A stretch of 16,594 nucleotides of DNA, taken from the NCBI GenBank assembly GCA_947175375.1, contig CAMWMT010000015.1, positions 1 through 16,594 on the forward strand. Reading direction: 5' to 3'. The notes under the pieces are model-generated. The model had not been told where the DNA came from. It saw only the letters and a program-made list of their open reading frames with translations, and ran no database searches. The position numbers were made by a program, and so were the translations under genes. Of the stretch, positions 7,004 to 15,298 are shown one piece after another; the first letter of the stretch is position 1; every line of letters begins with the position of its first letter. Source of the stretch: an uncultured Clostridiaceae bacterium (lineage in GTDB: Bacteria > Bacillota > Clostridia > Lachnospirales > Lachnospiraceae).

Positions 7004-8406
7004 AAAAAGCCTGGGAACTGGCAGGAGAGCTGTACTGGAATGCAAAGCCGGTAGTGCTCTCTGAGGAAGATCAGACCTGGACGGCTAATCTGGAGACGCA
7101 GAGGTTTTATGACCAGATCTTAAGTCTGGACTGGGAGAGCCATGTGCCGGGGTCCGGTGCGCCGGAGCGGATCATGGTGGCTGCGGTGCAGGCACTGGAA
7201 AACCGGGGTTATCAGGCAGGGGACCGCGCTTACGAACTTCTGGAGGAAGGGATACAGGCCCACAGAGACGGAGATTACGTAAAACTTCATGAGATATCTG
7301 CAGAGCTTCGCTATGAGCTGGCACATGCCAAAAAGGATGAAACATCTGATTACTGGAGCTATGGACAGTATACGTCTTTTGAACAGTACGAAAAAGAGGT
7401 GCAGTTTCCGCAAAAGATTCCGGTGGACGTTGAAGCGCCGAAATTCCGGGACAGGTTGAAGGCGGCGTGGCTGTCACAGATGATCGGAGCGGCCATGGGT
7501 ACCATGGTAGAGGGCTATACTTCTCAGAATCTGTATGAGGCGTTCGGTGAAGTGTATGAATATCTGCGGGAGCCGAATACGTATAACGATGACATTACCT
7601 ATGAGCTGGCGTTTCTGGATGCATTTTCCAGATCCGGCTACGAAGTGACTTCGAAGGAGATCGCCCTGTCCTGGGCGGGGCTCGTGCCCTGCGGCTGGTC
7701 GGCGGAAGAGATTGCCCTTCGAAATATCAAAAGCGGAATTCTGCCGCCTGAGAGCGGAACTTTTCATAATCCTTTCTGTGAGTGGATCGGCGCTCAGATG
7801 AAGGGCGGTATCTGCGGTATGGCAGCTCCCGGCGATGCATATCTGGCGGCTCGGCTTGCCTGGGCGGACGGAGAAGTGGCGCATGCGAATAACGGCATCC
7901 TGGGCGAGGTTTTCAATGCGGTGCTGACTTCCCTTGCCTTTACGGAACCGGATGTGCGCACACTGTTGCGCCGTGCGATTGACCTGATTCCGACAGACAG
8001 CGAATACCATTCCGTGATCTCCTTTGCCTGGGAGTGCTGTGAGCGGTACGAAGACTGGCATCAGGCGTTGGCCGACTGTCAGGAAAGATATAAAAAATAC
8101 AACTGGATTCATGCCTATCCCAATGCCTGCTGTGAAGTGATCGCGCTTTACTATGGGAACGGCGATTATACAGAGACGCTCCATATCGTGACTATGTGCG
8201 GTGTGGATGCGGACTGCAACGCAGGCATGATCATGCCGATTCCGGCAATTCAACAGGGAATGCGTATCATTCCAGAGAAGCTGGCCCATCCGGCGTTTCA
8301 CGAGCTGATCACTTATATGAGGGGGATGAGCAGGATGACACTGGACGAGCTGGTGGACGATACTTTAAATAGCATAAAACATGCGAAACACAAGGAGGAA
8401 GTCTAA
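7000..8406 (+). CDS. ADP-ribosylglycohydrolase-like protein with extra N-terminal domain
   Basis: A 468-residue soluble protein. Residues 150-468 match the ADP-ribosylglycohydrolase (DraG/ARH) fold, which hydrolyses N- or O-glycosidic bonds to ADP-ribose using a metal pair. Visible motifs are the start FRDRLKAAWLSQMIGAAMGTMVEG (149-172), YNDDITYE (195-202) in place of the usual TDDT block, and CGVDADCNAGM (400-410) in place of GGDADTxxA. The four aspartates 197, 198, 403 and 405 are kept, while the threonines and a glycine are altered. Residues 1-145 are a charged, helical extension absent from minimal family members. It starts inside the deoD stop codon (ATGA overlap) with no clear ribosome site, so translation is probably coupled. 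E. coli YegU, of the same family, is likewise encoded beside a nucleoside transporter. A nucleoside or riboside hydrolase role is inference. Confidence 0.85.
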   Translation: MKKAWELAGELYWNAKPVVLSEEDQTWTANLETQRFYDQILSLDWESHVPGSGAPERIMVAAVQALENRGYQAGDRAYELLEEGIQAHRDGDYVKLHEISAELRYELAHAKKDETSDYWSYGQYTSFEQYEKEVQFPQKIPVDVEAPKFRDRLKAAWLSQMIGAAMGTMVEGYTSQNLYEAFGEVYEYLREPNTYNDDITYELAFLDAFSRSGYEVTSKEIALSWAGLVPCGWSAEEIALRNIKSGILPPESGTFHNPFCEWIGAQMKGGICGMAAPGDAYLAARLAWADGEVAHANNGILGEVFNAVLTSLAFTEPDVRTLLRRAIDLIPTDSEYHSVISFAWECCERYEDWHQALADCQERYKKYNWIHAYPNACCEVIALYYGNGDYTETLHIVTMCGVDADCNAGMIMPIPAIQQGMRIIPEKLAHPAFHELITYMRGMSRMTLDELVDDTLNSIKHAKHKEEV

Positions 8407-8407
8407 T

Positions 8408-9550
8408 ATGATGAAAAAAGTATTAGCAATGCTGCTGGCATCAGCCATGGTCGTATCCATGACAGCCTGCGGCGGAAACAGCAACTCAGACACAAAAGAA
8501 CCGGCTGCAGAGGACAGCACGGAAGCACCAGCAGAGAGTGACGGAGCGGCAGCGCCATCCGGCGATACCTATCGTGCAGCGCTTCTTCTGAACGGAACGC
8601 TTGGAGACAAGTCTTTCTATGATTCCGCGAACGAAGGTCTGACCAGACTCCGCGACGAGCTTGGCGCAGATGTGTTTGACTTCAAAGTAGAGCAGATGGG
8701 TGGAACGGCTGCAGATGAGTCCAAATGGGAGCCGACCCTTCTGGATTACTGTGATTCCGGTGAGTATGACGTCATCATCATGGGAACCTGGCAGATGGCA
8801 GATCCGCTGGCAAAAGCAGCGGAAGATTATCCGGATCAGAAGTTCATGTTCTTTGACGAGCAGTTCGACTTCGCAGCAAACGGAGACCCGGACAATATCT
8901 ACAACATTTTGTACAAGCAGAATGAGGTGTCCTATCTGATCGGTGCAGCAGCAGCTATGATGACGACTGACGAGACAATCGAAGGAATCGATCCTTCCAC
9001 GAAGAAGATTGGTTTCTTGGGCGGCATGGATAATGCAGTTATCAATGACTTCCTGAAAGGTTATCAGCAGGGAGCAAAAGACACGGATCCGGATGTTGAA
9101 GTGGTTATCGGCTGGGTAGGTGACTTTGTGGATTCCACCAAAGGAAAGGATATTGCCCTTGGACAGTATCAGAGCGGCGTAGATGTAGGATATAATGTAG
9201 CTGGTAATGCAGGACTTGGACAGATTGAGGCAGCTGGTGATACGAATCTGTATGCGTTTGGTGTGGATTCTGACCAGGCGTCCCTGCTTCCGGATTACGC
9301 AGACCGGATTCCTACTTCTGCACTGAAGAATGTAGGTAATTCCCTGTATCGTGCGATCAAGATGGATCTGGAAGGCACCCTGGCTTATGGCACGACCGAG
9401 GTACTTGGTTTTGCAGAGGGTGGCGTAGAGATCGTGAAAGATGCACATTATGAAGAGATGCTTCCGGAGAATATCCGTACCAAGCTGGATGAGCTGGAAC
9501 AGGATATTATCGATGGCAAGATCGTAGTAGAGAGCGCGATCGAAAGATAA
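8408..9550 (+). CDS. BMP-family nucleoside-binding lipoprotein of an ABC transporter
   Basis: The extracytoplasmic, lipid-anchored binding protein that captures the substrate for the transporter encoded downstream. The 380 residues begin with a signal peptide (MMKKVLAMLLASAMVVSMTAC) whose lipobox ends at Cys21. A linker rich in Ala, Glu, Pro and Ser (22-53) follows, then a BMP domain: LLNGTLGDKSFYDSANEG (60-77), FMFFDEQFDF, NEVSYLIGAAAAMM, KIGFLGGMDN and AFGVDSDQASLLP. This is the PnrA/BmpA/NupN family, whose known members bind purine nucleosides. AAGGAGG (8392-8398) sits 9 bases before the ATG at 8408, one base after the preceding gene; the same frame is open upstream but only within that gene. 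A structured gap of 208 bases separates it from the ATPase gene, as often seen where the binding protein is made in excess. Confidence 0.93.
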   Translation: MMKKVLAMLLASAMVVSMTACGGNSNSDTKEPAAEDSTEAPAESDGAAAPSGDTYRAALLLNGTLGDKSFYDSANEGLTRLRDELGADVFDFKVEQMGGTAADESKWEPTLLDYCDSGEYDVIIMGTWQMADPLAKAAEDYPDQKFMFFDEQFDFAANGDPDNIYNILYKQNEVSYLIGAAAAMMTTDETIEGIDPSTKKIGFLGGMDNAVINDFLKGYQQGAKDTDPDVEVVIGWVGDFVDSTKGKDIALGQYQSGVDVGYNVAGNAGLGQIEAAGDTNLYAFGVDSDQASLLPDYADRIPTSALKNVGNSLYRAIKMDLEGTLAYGTTEVLGFAEGGVEIVKDAHYEEMLPENIRTKLDELEQDIIDGKIVVESAIER

Positions 9551-9577
9551 AAGAGGCGGTCATACAGATTGTCAGAC

Positions 9578-9735
9578 GGACGGATGCCCTGCGGGAAGCC
9601 GCAGGGTATCGTCCTATGCACAGGCCCGCATATGGAAGTTTGCTGCTAACGCAGCATGCGGGCCGTGCGCGAGTAGGGAGAAAATCTTCCCTACTCGATT
9701 ATACTAAGGATGCGCGGCTGCAGAAGTCTGCGGCC
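9578..9735 (+). other. Four tandem RNA hairpins between binding-protein and ATPase genes
   Basis: The 208-base gap holds four consecutive stem-loops. (1) 9578-9614: CCCTGCGG/CCGCAGGG with a GAAG loop, extended by GATG/TATC and GGAC/GTCC around one bulged G. (2) 9623-9664: GGCCCGCAT/ATGCGGGCC enclosing GCTGC/GCAGC. (3) 9670-9697: CGAGTAGGGA/TCCCTACTCG. (4) 9716-9735: GGCTGCAG/CTGCGGCC with an AAGT loop, ending 10 bases before the likely ribosome site. None is followed by a T tract. They probably protect the upstream mRNA from 3' exonucleases or attenuate the membrane-component genes, so that the lipoprotein is in excess. Confidence 0.65.
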
Positions 9736-9758
9736 TGCTGGATCCGGAGAAGGGAGAG

Positions 9759-11321
9759 GTGGCCTGCTTGGAAAAAAATATTGTTTTACAGATGAATCAC
9801 ATCATGAAGATTTATTCCAACGGCGTTGTGGCGAATGAGGATGTGAGCATCGAACTGGAAAAGGGCGAGATCCATGCTTTGCTGGGTGAGAATGGTGCCG
9901 GAAAAAGTACCTTGATGAAAGTGCTTTTCGGAATTGAGAGTCCGGATGAAGGACAGATCCTTCTGAACGGGCAGGAGACTACGATCCGGTCTCCGCAGGA
10001 TGCCATCAGCAAAGGGATCGGTATGGTGCATCAGCATTTTATGCTGGTTCCGTCTCTGACGGTAGCAGAGAATATTATCCTGGGGGTAGAACCAAAGAAA
10101 AAAGGTGTCTTCATCGATATGGAGAAAGCAATCTCCGTAGCGGAAGAAATTGCAAAAAAATATAATTTTGACATTGATGTCAGGGCAAAGGTAGAAGAGA
10201 TCCCAGTCGGGATCAAACAGAAGGTAGAGATCCTGAAAGCGCTGTACCGCGGGGCAGACATTCTGATCCTGGATGAGCCGACGGCCGTACTGACGCCACA
10301 GGAGACTGATGAGCTGTTCGTACAGCTGGAAAAGCTTCGCGACAATGGACATACGATCATTTTCATTTCGCACAAGCTGGATGAGATCAAACGGATCTGT
10401 AACCGCGCTACGATCATGCGGAGCGGGCGCAGTATGGGTACGTATGAAGTGAAAGATATCTCTACCGAAGATATGTCCCGCTTGATGGTGGGCCGTGATG
10501 TGGTGCTGACCTTTGACAAGGAGAAGGCAAAACCCGCAGCTACATTATTAAAGGTACGGAATCTGGCCGTGCGCAACACGCAAGGGGTGCTGAAGGTGGA
10601 TGATCTTTCCTTCGACCTGCGGGGCGGCGAGATCCTTGGAATCGCAGGAGTGGAAGGAAACGGCCAGTCGGAGCTGATCGATTCTCTGACCGGGCTGAAT
10701 AAGAGCTATCAGGGGCAGATTACAGTGAAGGGTACTGACATCAAGGGCTGCAGTATCAAGGGGATCCGTGATCTGAAGGTGGCTCATATTCCTGAGGATC
10801 GTATGGTCAGCGGCTGTGCGGGAAATCTGAACATTCTGGAGAATCTGTTCTCCAATCAGTATACAGATCCGGAGTATTCCGGAAAGATGCTTTTAAAGAC
10901 AAAGCGGATCCAGGAGCGTTCCAATGAATTGATCAGGGAATATCTGGTGAAATGTAAATCCTTCCGTCAGAACGTAGGCATGCTGTCCGGCGGAAATATT
11001 CAGAAAGTGATCGTGGCAAGGGAGTTTTCCACAGGACCGGATATTATCATTGCCAACCAGCCGACACGCGGTGTGGACGTGGGCGCGGCAGAATTCATCC
11101 GCAGGCGTCTGCTGGAATTCCGAAATGCAGGATGTGCGGTCATTCTGGTCTCAGCAGACCTGAATGAAGTATTTTCTCTGAGTGACCGTCTGGCAGTCAT
11201 GTACAAAGGGAAATTCTCCGGCATGTTCACGGATGTGGAAGCAGTTACTGAGGAAGAACTGGGACAGTACATGCTGGGATTAAAACACCAGGCAGATCAG
11301 GAGGGTGTCATCTATGAATAG
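9759..11321 (+). CDS. ABC transporter ATPase of the nucleoside importer (two nucleotide-binding domains)
   Basis: A cytoplasmic ATPase of the NupO (YufO)/sugar-importer type, 520 residues with two fused nucleotide-binding domains. The first has a complete Walker A GENGAGKST (43-51), a Q-loop at GMVHQHF, Walker B ILILDEPT (168-175) and switch His205, but a degenerate signature (IPVGIKQKVEILK). The second has a degenerate Walker A (GVEGNGQSE, 298-306), a proper signature LSGGNIQK (409-416) and an altered Walker B (IIIANQPTRGVDVGA). Pairing one good half of each site is normal for this family. The start is uncertain: GTG at 9759 has GGAG at 9746-9749; TTG at 9768 also has a purine-rich site; ATG at 9792 has none. 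It overlaps the next gene by 8 bases. Confidence 0.93.
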   Translation: MACLEKNIVLQMNHIMKIYSNGVVANEDVSIELEKGEIHALLGENGAGKSTLMKVLFGIESPDEGQILLNGQETTIRSPQDAISKGIGMVHQHFMLVPSLTVAENIILGVEPKKKGVFIDMEKAISVAEEIAKKYNFDIDVRAKVEEIPVGIKQKVEILKALYRGADILILDEPTAVLTPQETDELFVQLEKLRDNGHTIIFISHKLDEIKRICNRATIMRSGRSMGTYEVKDISTEDMSRLMVGRDVVLTFDKEKAKPAATLLKVRNLAVRNTQGVLKVDDLSFDLRGGEILGIAGVEGNGQSELIDSLTGLNKSYQGQITVKGTDIKGCSIKGIRDLKVAHIPEDRMVSGCAGNLNILENLFSNQYTDPEYSGKMLLKTKRIQERSNELIREYLVKCKSFRQNVGMLSGGNIQKVIVAREFSTGPDIIIANQPTRGVDVGAAEFIRRRLLEFRNAGCAVILVSADLNEVFSLSDRLAVMYKGKFSGMFTDVEAVTEEELGQYMLGLKHQADQEGVIYE

Positions 11322-12381
11322 CGTAAAACGTTTTGATATGTTTCGTATGTTTTTTTCGGTACTAGTCGCTCTTTTGATCTCTTTTGTGATCATTTTCTTC
11401 GTCAGCGAAGAGCCGGTAACGGCGATCGTGACATTGATCACAGGGCCTTTGAAGAGTAAACGGAATATGGGAGATGTGGTCGTGGCCATGGTGCCGCTGA
11501 TCTTTACAGGAACTGGTGTCTGTATCATGTTCTCTGCCAATCAGATCAATCTGGCGACGGAGGGCGGGTTCCATCTGGGCGGCCTGGTGGCGGCTGCTGT
11601 CGTATTGAAGATGGGACTTCCGGCGGGCTTAAGCCCTATTGTGGCAATTTGCATGGCAGCTCTGGTCGGGGCTGTATTCTGCGCGATTCCGGCAGTCATG
11701 AAGATCAAAACCGGATCTCCGGAGCTGGTATCTTCTCTGATGATCAACTATCTGTCTCTGTGGTTTTGTACGTTTATCCTGATGCATTTTTTGCAGGATC
11801 CGAGCGTTGGTTCCGCATCCTATAAGCTTCCGGCAGAATCAGAGCTTCCTACGCTTATCAAAGGAACAAATATTCATGCAGGGCTTCTGGTGGCGCTTCT
11901 GGTAGCGGTACTGGGCTATGTGTTCCTGTATAAGACCCGTACCGGGTATGAACTTCGTCTGACTGGTGAAAACGAGGCCTTTGCCCGTTATTCCGGTATC
12001 AATATTGTGAAAGTAATCCTGATCTCCCAGATGGTAGGTGGAGTGATCGCCGGCATGGGCGGTGGAGTGGAGCTTTTAAGCCCTATCTATTCCAGATTTT
12101 CCTGGGTTGGTCTTCTGGGCTATGGCTGGGATGCGATCATTATCTGTACACTGGCGAAGAAGAATCCGCTCTATACCCCTCTGGCTGCCCTGTTCCTGGC
12201 CTATCTTCGGACTGGCGCTTCCATCATGGCGCGTTATACGGATGTCACGCTGGAGATTGTACAGATCACACAGGGTATCATCATCCTTCTGGTGGTAGCA
12301 GAACAGTTCTTAAGCGGTATGAAACACCGTATGATCGCAAAGGAAGCAAAAGCATCCTTGAAAGAAGAGGAGGTGGCGTAA
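11314..12381 (+). CDS. ABC transporter permease 1 of the nucleoside importer
   Basis: An integral membrane protein (355 aa, about eight or more hydrophobic segments) forming half of the translocation channel; NupP/YufP-like branch of the BPD_transp_2 family. Landmarks are NQINLATEGGFHLGGLVAA near 75-93, GSPELVSSLMINYLSLW and the ATPase-contacting loop LTGENEAFARYSGIN, where the EAA-like motif of this family lies. The tail after residue 335 is charged and cytoplasmic. AGGAGGG (11299-11305) precedes the ATG at 11314 by 8 bases. A GTG at 11305 is in frame but lies in the ribosome site, so it is rejected. It starts inside the ATPase gene (8-base overlap), implying tight coupling. Confidence 0.92.
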   Translation: MNSVKRFDMFRMFFSVLVALLISFVIIFFVSEEPVTAIVTLITGPLKSKRNMGDVVVAMVPLIFTGTGVCIMFSANQINLATEGGFHLGGLVAAAVVLKMGLPAGLSPIVAICMAALVGAVFCAIPAVMKIKTGSPELVSSLMINYLSLWFCTFILMHFLQDPSVGSASYKLPAESELPTLIKGTNIHAGLLVALLVAVLGYVFLYKTRTGYELRLTGENEAFARYSGINIVKVILISQMVGGVIAGMGGGVELLSPIYSRFSWVGLLGYGWDAIIICTLAKKNPLYTPLAALFLAYLRTGASIMARYTDVTLEIVQITQGIIILLVVAEQFLSGMKHRMIAKEAKASLKEEEVA

Positions 12382-12382
12382 G

Positions 12383-13300
12383 ATGTTGCAGAATTTACTA
12401 AGTCCTGAGTTTTTTAATGCGATTCTTCGTGCGACCACGCCGATTCTTTTTGCGTCCCTTGCCGCTTCCGTAGCGGCTAAATCCGGTATCACGAATATGG
12501 CGCTGGAAGGCATCATGCTTTTTGCAGCCCTGTTTGGCGTGGTTTTCTCTGCTATGACCGGGAATTTTGCAGGAGGACTTTTGCTGACTATGATAGCGGG
12601 CGGCCTGATCGGCCTGCTGCTGGCGTTCTTCGTGCTGAATCTGAAGACGGATGAGATTCTGGCGGCGATCGCCATCAACCTGATGGCCACAGGCGGAACA
12701 GTGCTTTTGATGCTGGCCATATCAGGAGACCGCGGTTCTTCCACCTCCATTGCCAGTGTATCGGCTCCAAGGATCGTGATTCCTCTGGTTGATAAGATTC
12801 CGTTCCTGGGACAGATCCTCTCGGGACAGAATCTGATGACTTATCTGTCGATCCTGGCAGTGGTTGTGATGCATCTTTTCCTCTATAAGACCCCACTGGG
12901 ACTGAAGATCCGCGCGGTAGGAGAGAATAAGAACGCGGCGGAATCCGTGGGTATCAGCGCAAAGAAGATCCAGTATATTGCCCTGATCTTAAGTGGCGTG
13001 CTTGCCAGCATGGGCGGCTACTTCCTGTCCGGCGGTTATATGAACATGTTCACCAAGGACATGTCGGCAGGAAAAGGATACATCGCTCTGGCAGCCAGCG
13101 CCATGGGCGGAGATACACCGATCGGCGGATTCCTGGTGTCTCTTCTGTTTGGTGCGGCGCAGGCTCTGGCAAATATGATGCAGCTTACGGATATCCCGCA
13201 TGAGCTGATTCAGATGGTACCGTATCTGACGACGCTTGTCGGACTTGGAATTTACAGTTATGCCGGAATGAAGAGAAGGCAGAGGCTGGCTGGAAAGTAA
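12383..13300 (+). CDS. ABC transporter permease 2 of the nucleoside importer
   Basis: The second membrane subunit (305 aa) that pairs with the preceding permease; NupQ/YufQ-like. It has the N-terminal LRATTPILFASLAASVAAKSG and NMALEGIMLFAALFG blocks typical of the family, and the ATPase-contacting loop IRAVGENKNAAESVGI (about 173-188). The hydrophobic profile fits eight or so membrane segments. Start codon follows GAGGAGG (12367-12373) and lies one base after the stop of permease 1. It is the last gene of the operon; a terminator follows 25 bases later. Confidence 0.93.
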   Translation: MLQNLLSPEFFNAILRATTPILFASLAASVAAKSGITNMALEGIMLFAALFGVVFSAMTGNFAGGLLLTMIAGGLIGLLLAFFVLNLKTDEILAAIAINLMATGGTVLLMLAISGDRGSSTSIASVSAPRIVIPLVDKIPFLGQILSGQNLMTYLSILAVVVMHLFLYKTPLGLKIRAVGENKNAAESVGISAKKIQYIALILSGVLASMGGYFLSGGYMNMFTKDMSAGKGYIALAASAMGGDTPIGGFLVSLLFGAAQALANMMQLTDIPHELIQMVPYLTTLVGLGIYSYAGMKRRQRLAGK

Positions 13301-13324
13301 AGATTTACGCATAATGGTATGAAC

Positions 13325-13378
13325 AAAAGGACGCCTGTCATGGTTGATGGAGAAAACTAACCATGCAGGTGTCCTTTT
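13325..13378 (+). terminator. Rho-independent terminator of the nucleoside operon
   Basis: AAAAGGAC (13325-13332) pairs with GTCCTTTT (13371-13378), then a G-T wobble, CCTG/CAGG and CATGGTT/AACCATG (13339-13345/13359-13365) continue the stem, with one bulged T and a 13-base loop. The T run is only four long but is preceded by a strong stem. The A run on the other arm could make it bidirectional. Confidence 0.8.
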
Positions 13379-13449
13379 GACATGGATTTTGGAAACCTTT
13401 CAGACTTATGAAAACATTGGGAAAAAGAAAACAGAATGCATGGAATCGG

Positions 13450-13476
13450 TTGAAAGGAATCGTGTTTTGTTATAAA
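13450..13476 (+). promoter_or_regulatory. Possible promoter of the nucleotidyltransferase-fumarase operon
   Basis: TTGAAA (13450-13455) and TATAAA (13471-13476) resemble -35 and -10 boxes, but the 15-base spacing is short. It lies between the terminator at 13325-13378 and the gene at 13519, where a promoter is expected. Nothing else was recognised in the 218-base gap 13301-13518. Confidence 0.35.
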
Positions 13477-13518
13477 CTGACATAAGGTAAATGAAAATCT
13501 CGACAGGAGGATATAGAT

Positions 13519-14439
13519 ATGAAGAAACCCGTACTTATTATCATGGCGGCAGGCATGGGAAGCCGCTACGGCGGACTCAAGCAGATCGATCCGGTAGATC
13601 AGGAAGGCCATATTATCATGGATTTTTCCATCTATGATGCGGTAAAGGCAGGATTTGAGAAGGTCATCTTTATCATTAAAAAGGAAAACGAATCAGATTT
13701 TAGAGAGAAGATCGGCAGGCGGATGGAGCAAAAGATCGACGTGGAATATGTATTCCAGGATATTGAAAATCTGCCGGAGGGCTTTCAGGTGCCGGAGGGC
13801 AGGGTGAAGCCCTGGGGAACGGGACACGCGGTACTGTCCTGTCTGCCGGTGGTTGACGGACCGTTCGCTGTGATCAATGCAGATGATTATTATGGAAGCC
13901 AGGCGTTCCAGATGATCTATGATTTTCTGTCGACACAGGAGGACACGGACAGATATCAGTACACAATGGTGGGGTATCTTCTGGAGAATACGCTGACTGA
14001 GAACGGCCATGTGGCGCGTGGAGTCTGCGAGACAGATGAGAACGACAAGCTGACTGCCATCACTGAACGAACCCGTATCGAGAAGCGCGGAGACGGTCCG
14101 GCTTATACAGAGGATGACGGGAAGACTTGGAACGCACTTCCGAAGGATACCGTTGTGTCCATGAACATGTGGGGATTTACGAAGAGCATGATGGCAGAGC
14201 TGCAGGGACGGTTTGCGGGATTTCTGGAGGAAAACCTGCAGAAGAATCCTCAGAAATGTGAATATTTCCTGCCCTTCGTGGTGGATGAGCTGATCCAGGA
14301 AGGAAAGGCAGAAGTGACTGTCTTAAAATCCCGTGACCGGTGGTATGGAGTTACGTACAAAGAGGATAAGCCGGTCGTTGTAAAAGCGGTTCAGTCACTG
14401 AAGGACCAGGGGCTTTATCTGCAGAAATTGTGGGAATAG
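13519..14439 (+). CDS. Sugar-phosphate nucleotidyltransferase family protein
   Basis: A 306-residue GT-A-fold enzyme expected to join a nucleoside triphosphate to a sugar phosphate (or similar), releasing pyrophosphate. The N-terminal loop is AAGMGSRYGGLKQ (10-22), a variant of the GxGxRxxPxTK motif in which the usual Pro is replaced by Gly-Gly. WGTGHAV (99-105) should bind the base, and Asp122-Asp123 in INADDYYG should bind metal. The C-terminal part (about 245-306, with LPFVVDELIQEGKAEVTVL) has no left-handed-helix repeats. This looks like the poorly characterised clostridial nucleotidyltransferase family rather than GlmU, GalU or RfbA, so neither the sugar nor the nucleotide is known. AGGAGG (13505-13510) precedes the ATG by 8 bases. 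It is 15 bases upstream of the fumarase genes and so likely cotranscribed with them. Confidence 0.85.
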   Translation: MKKPVLIIMAAGMGSRYGGLKQIDPVDQEGHIIMDFSIYDAVKAGFEKVIFIIKKENESDFREKIGRRMEQKIDVEYVFQDIENLPEGFQVPEGRVKPWGTGHAVLSCLPVVDGPFAVINADDYYGSQAFQMIYDFLSTQEDTDRYQYTMVGYLLENTLTENGHVARGVCETDENDKLTAITERTRIEKRGDGPAYTEDDGKTWNALPKDTVVSMNMWGFTKSMMAELQGRFAGFLEENLQKNPQKCEYFLPFVVDELIQEGKAEVTVLKSRDRWYGVTYKEDKPVVVKAVQSLKDQGLYLQKLWE

Positions 14440-14454
14440 AAGGAGAAAGAGATC

Positions 14455-15297
14455 ATGCGTGAAATAGAAGTAAGCCGGATCACGGATGTGATAGAGCGCC
14501 TCTGTATCGAGGCGAACGAGCATCTGCCGGAGGATGTCAAATGTGCGATCCAAAGCTGCCGCGCCTGTGAGGACGGAGAGATCGCCAGAAATGTGTTGGA
14601 CAATATCATTGAGAATTATGAAATTGCCGATCGGGAGCATGTACCGGTCTGTCAGGACACGGGAATGGCATGTGTATTTCTAGAGATCGGACAGGACGTC
14701 CATCTGATCGGGGGTGATCTGACGGATGCGGTAAATGAAGGGGTTCGAAGAGGATATGAGAAAGGATACCTCAGGAAATCCGTGGTAAAAGATCCGGTGC
14801 GCCGTGGGAATACCGGTGACAACACGCCGGCCATGCTCTATACGGAGATCGTGCCGGGAGAACAGGTAAGCATCACTGTAGGGCCGAAGGGCTTCGGGAG
14901 CGAAAATATGAGTGCCATCCGGATGTTCAAGCCATCTGCGGGACTGCAGGGAATCAAGGACTTCATCATTGAGACAGTGGAAACAGCAGGCCCCAATCCC
15001 TGTCCGCCCATGGTCGTGGGCGTGGGAATTGGCGGAACCTTTGACAAAGCGGCATTGTTGGCAAAAAAAGCACTCATGCGTCCCCTGGATTCTTCAAATC
15101 CGGACCCGTTCTATGCAGAGCTGGAAGAAGAGATGTTAAAGAAGATCAATGAACTGGGAATCGGACCTCAGGGCTTTGGCGGCAGGACCACAGCCATTGG
15201 GCTGAACATTGAGACACTTCCGACCCACATTGCAGGGATGCCTTGTGCCATCAATATCAGCTGCCATGTGACCAGGCATAAGACGGAGGTGATCTGA
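14455..15297 (+). CDS. Class I fumarate hydratase, alpha subunit
   Basis: The 280-residue N-terminal half of a class I, [4Fe-4S]-dependent fumarase, which interconverts fumarate and L-malate and is sensitive to oxygen. It should form a heteromer with the beta subunit encoded next. The three expected cluster cysteines are Cys66 (PVCQDTG), Cys183 (GPNPCPPM) and Cys270 (NISCHVTRHK). Other family blocks are RRGNTGDNTPA (117-127), VGPKGFGSENMS (142-153) and GVGIGGTFDKAALLAKKAL (189-207). An AAGGAG site precedes the ATG. Tartrate dehydratase alpha subunits share these features; fumarase is favoured because of the beta subunit motifs and lack of tartrate genes. Confidence 0.9.
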   Translation: MREIEVSRITDVIERLCIEANEHLPEDVKCAIQSCRACEDGEIARNVLDNIIENYEIADREHVPVCQDTGMACVFLEIGQDVHLIGGDLTDAVNEGVRRGYEKGYLRKSVVKDPVRRGNTGDNTPAMLYTEIVPGEQVSITVGPKGFGSENMSAIRMFKPSAGLQGIKDFIIETVETAGPNPCPPMVVGVGIGGTFDKAALLAKKALMRPLDSSNPDPFYAELEEEMLKKINELGIGPQGFGGRTTAIGLNIETLPTHIAGMPCAINISCHVTRHKTEVI

Positions 15298-15298
15298 G

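Noticed and set aside
7474..9448. Long open minus-strand frames (275 codons at 7474-8301, 320 codons at 8486-9448)
   Set aside because: They lie opposite the glycohydrolase-like and lipoprotein genes, show no recognisable domain and lack a ribosome site; they follow from codon bias of the true genes.
9670..9697. Third intergenic hairpin as a rho-independent terminator
   Set aside because: The stem is strong but is followed by ATTATACT rather than a T run, and the downstream transporter genes need to be transcribed.
11305..11313. GTG at 11305 as the start of permease 1
   Set aside because: It falls within the AGGAGGG ribosome site of the ATG at 11314, which has ideal spacing.
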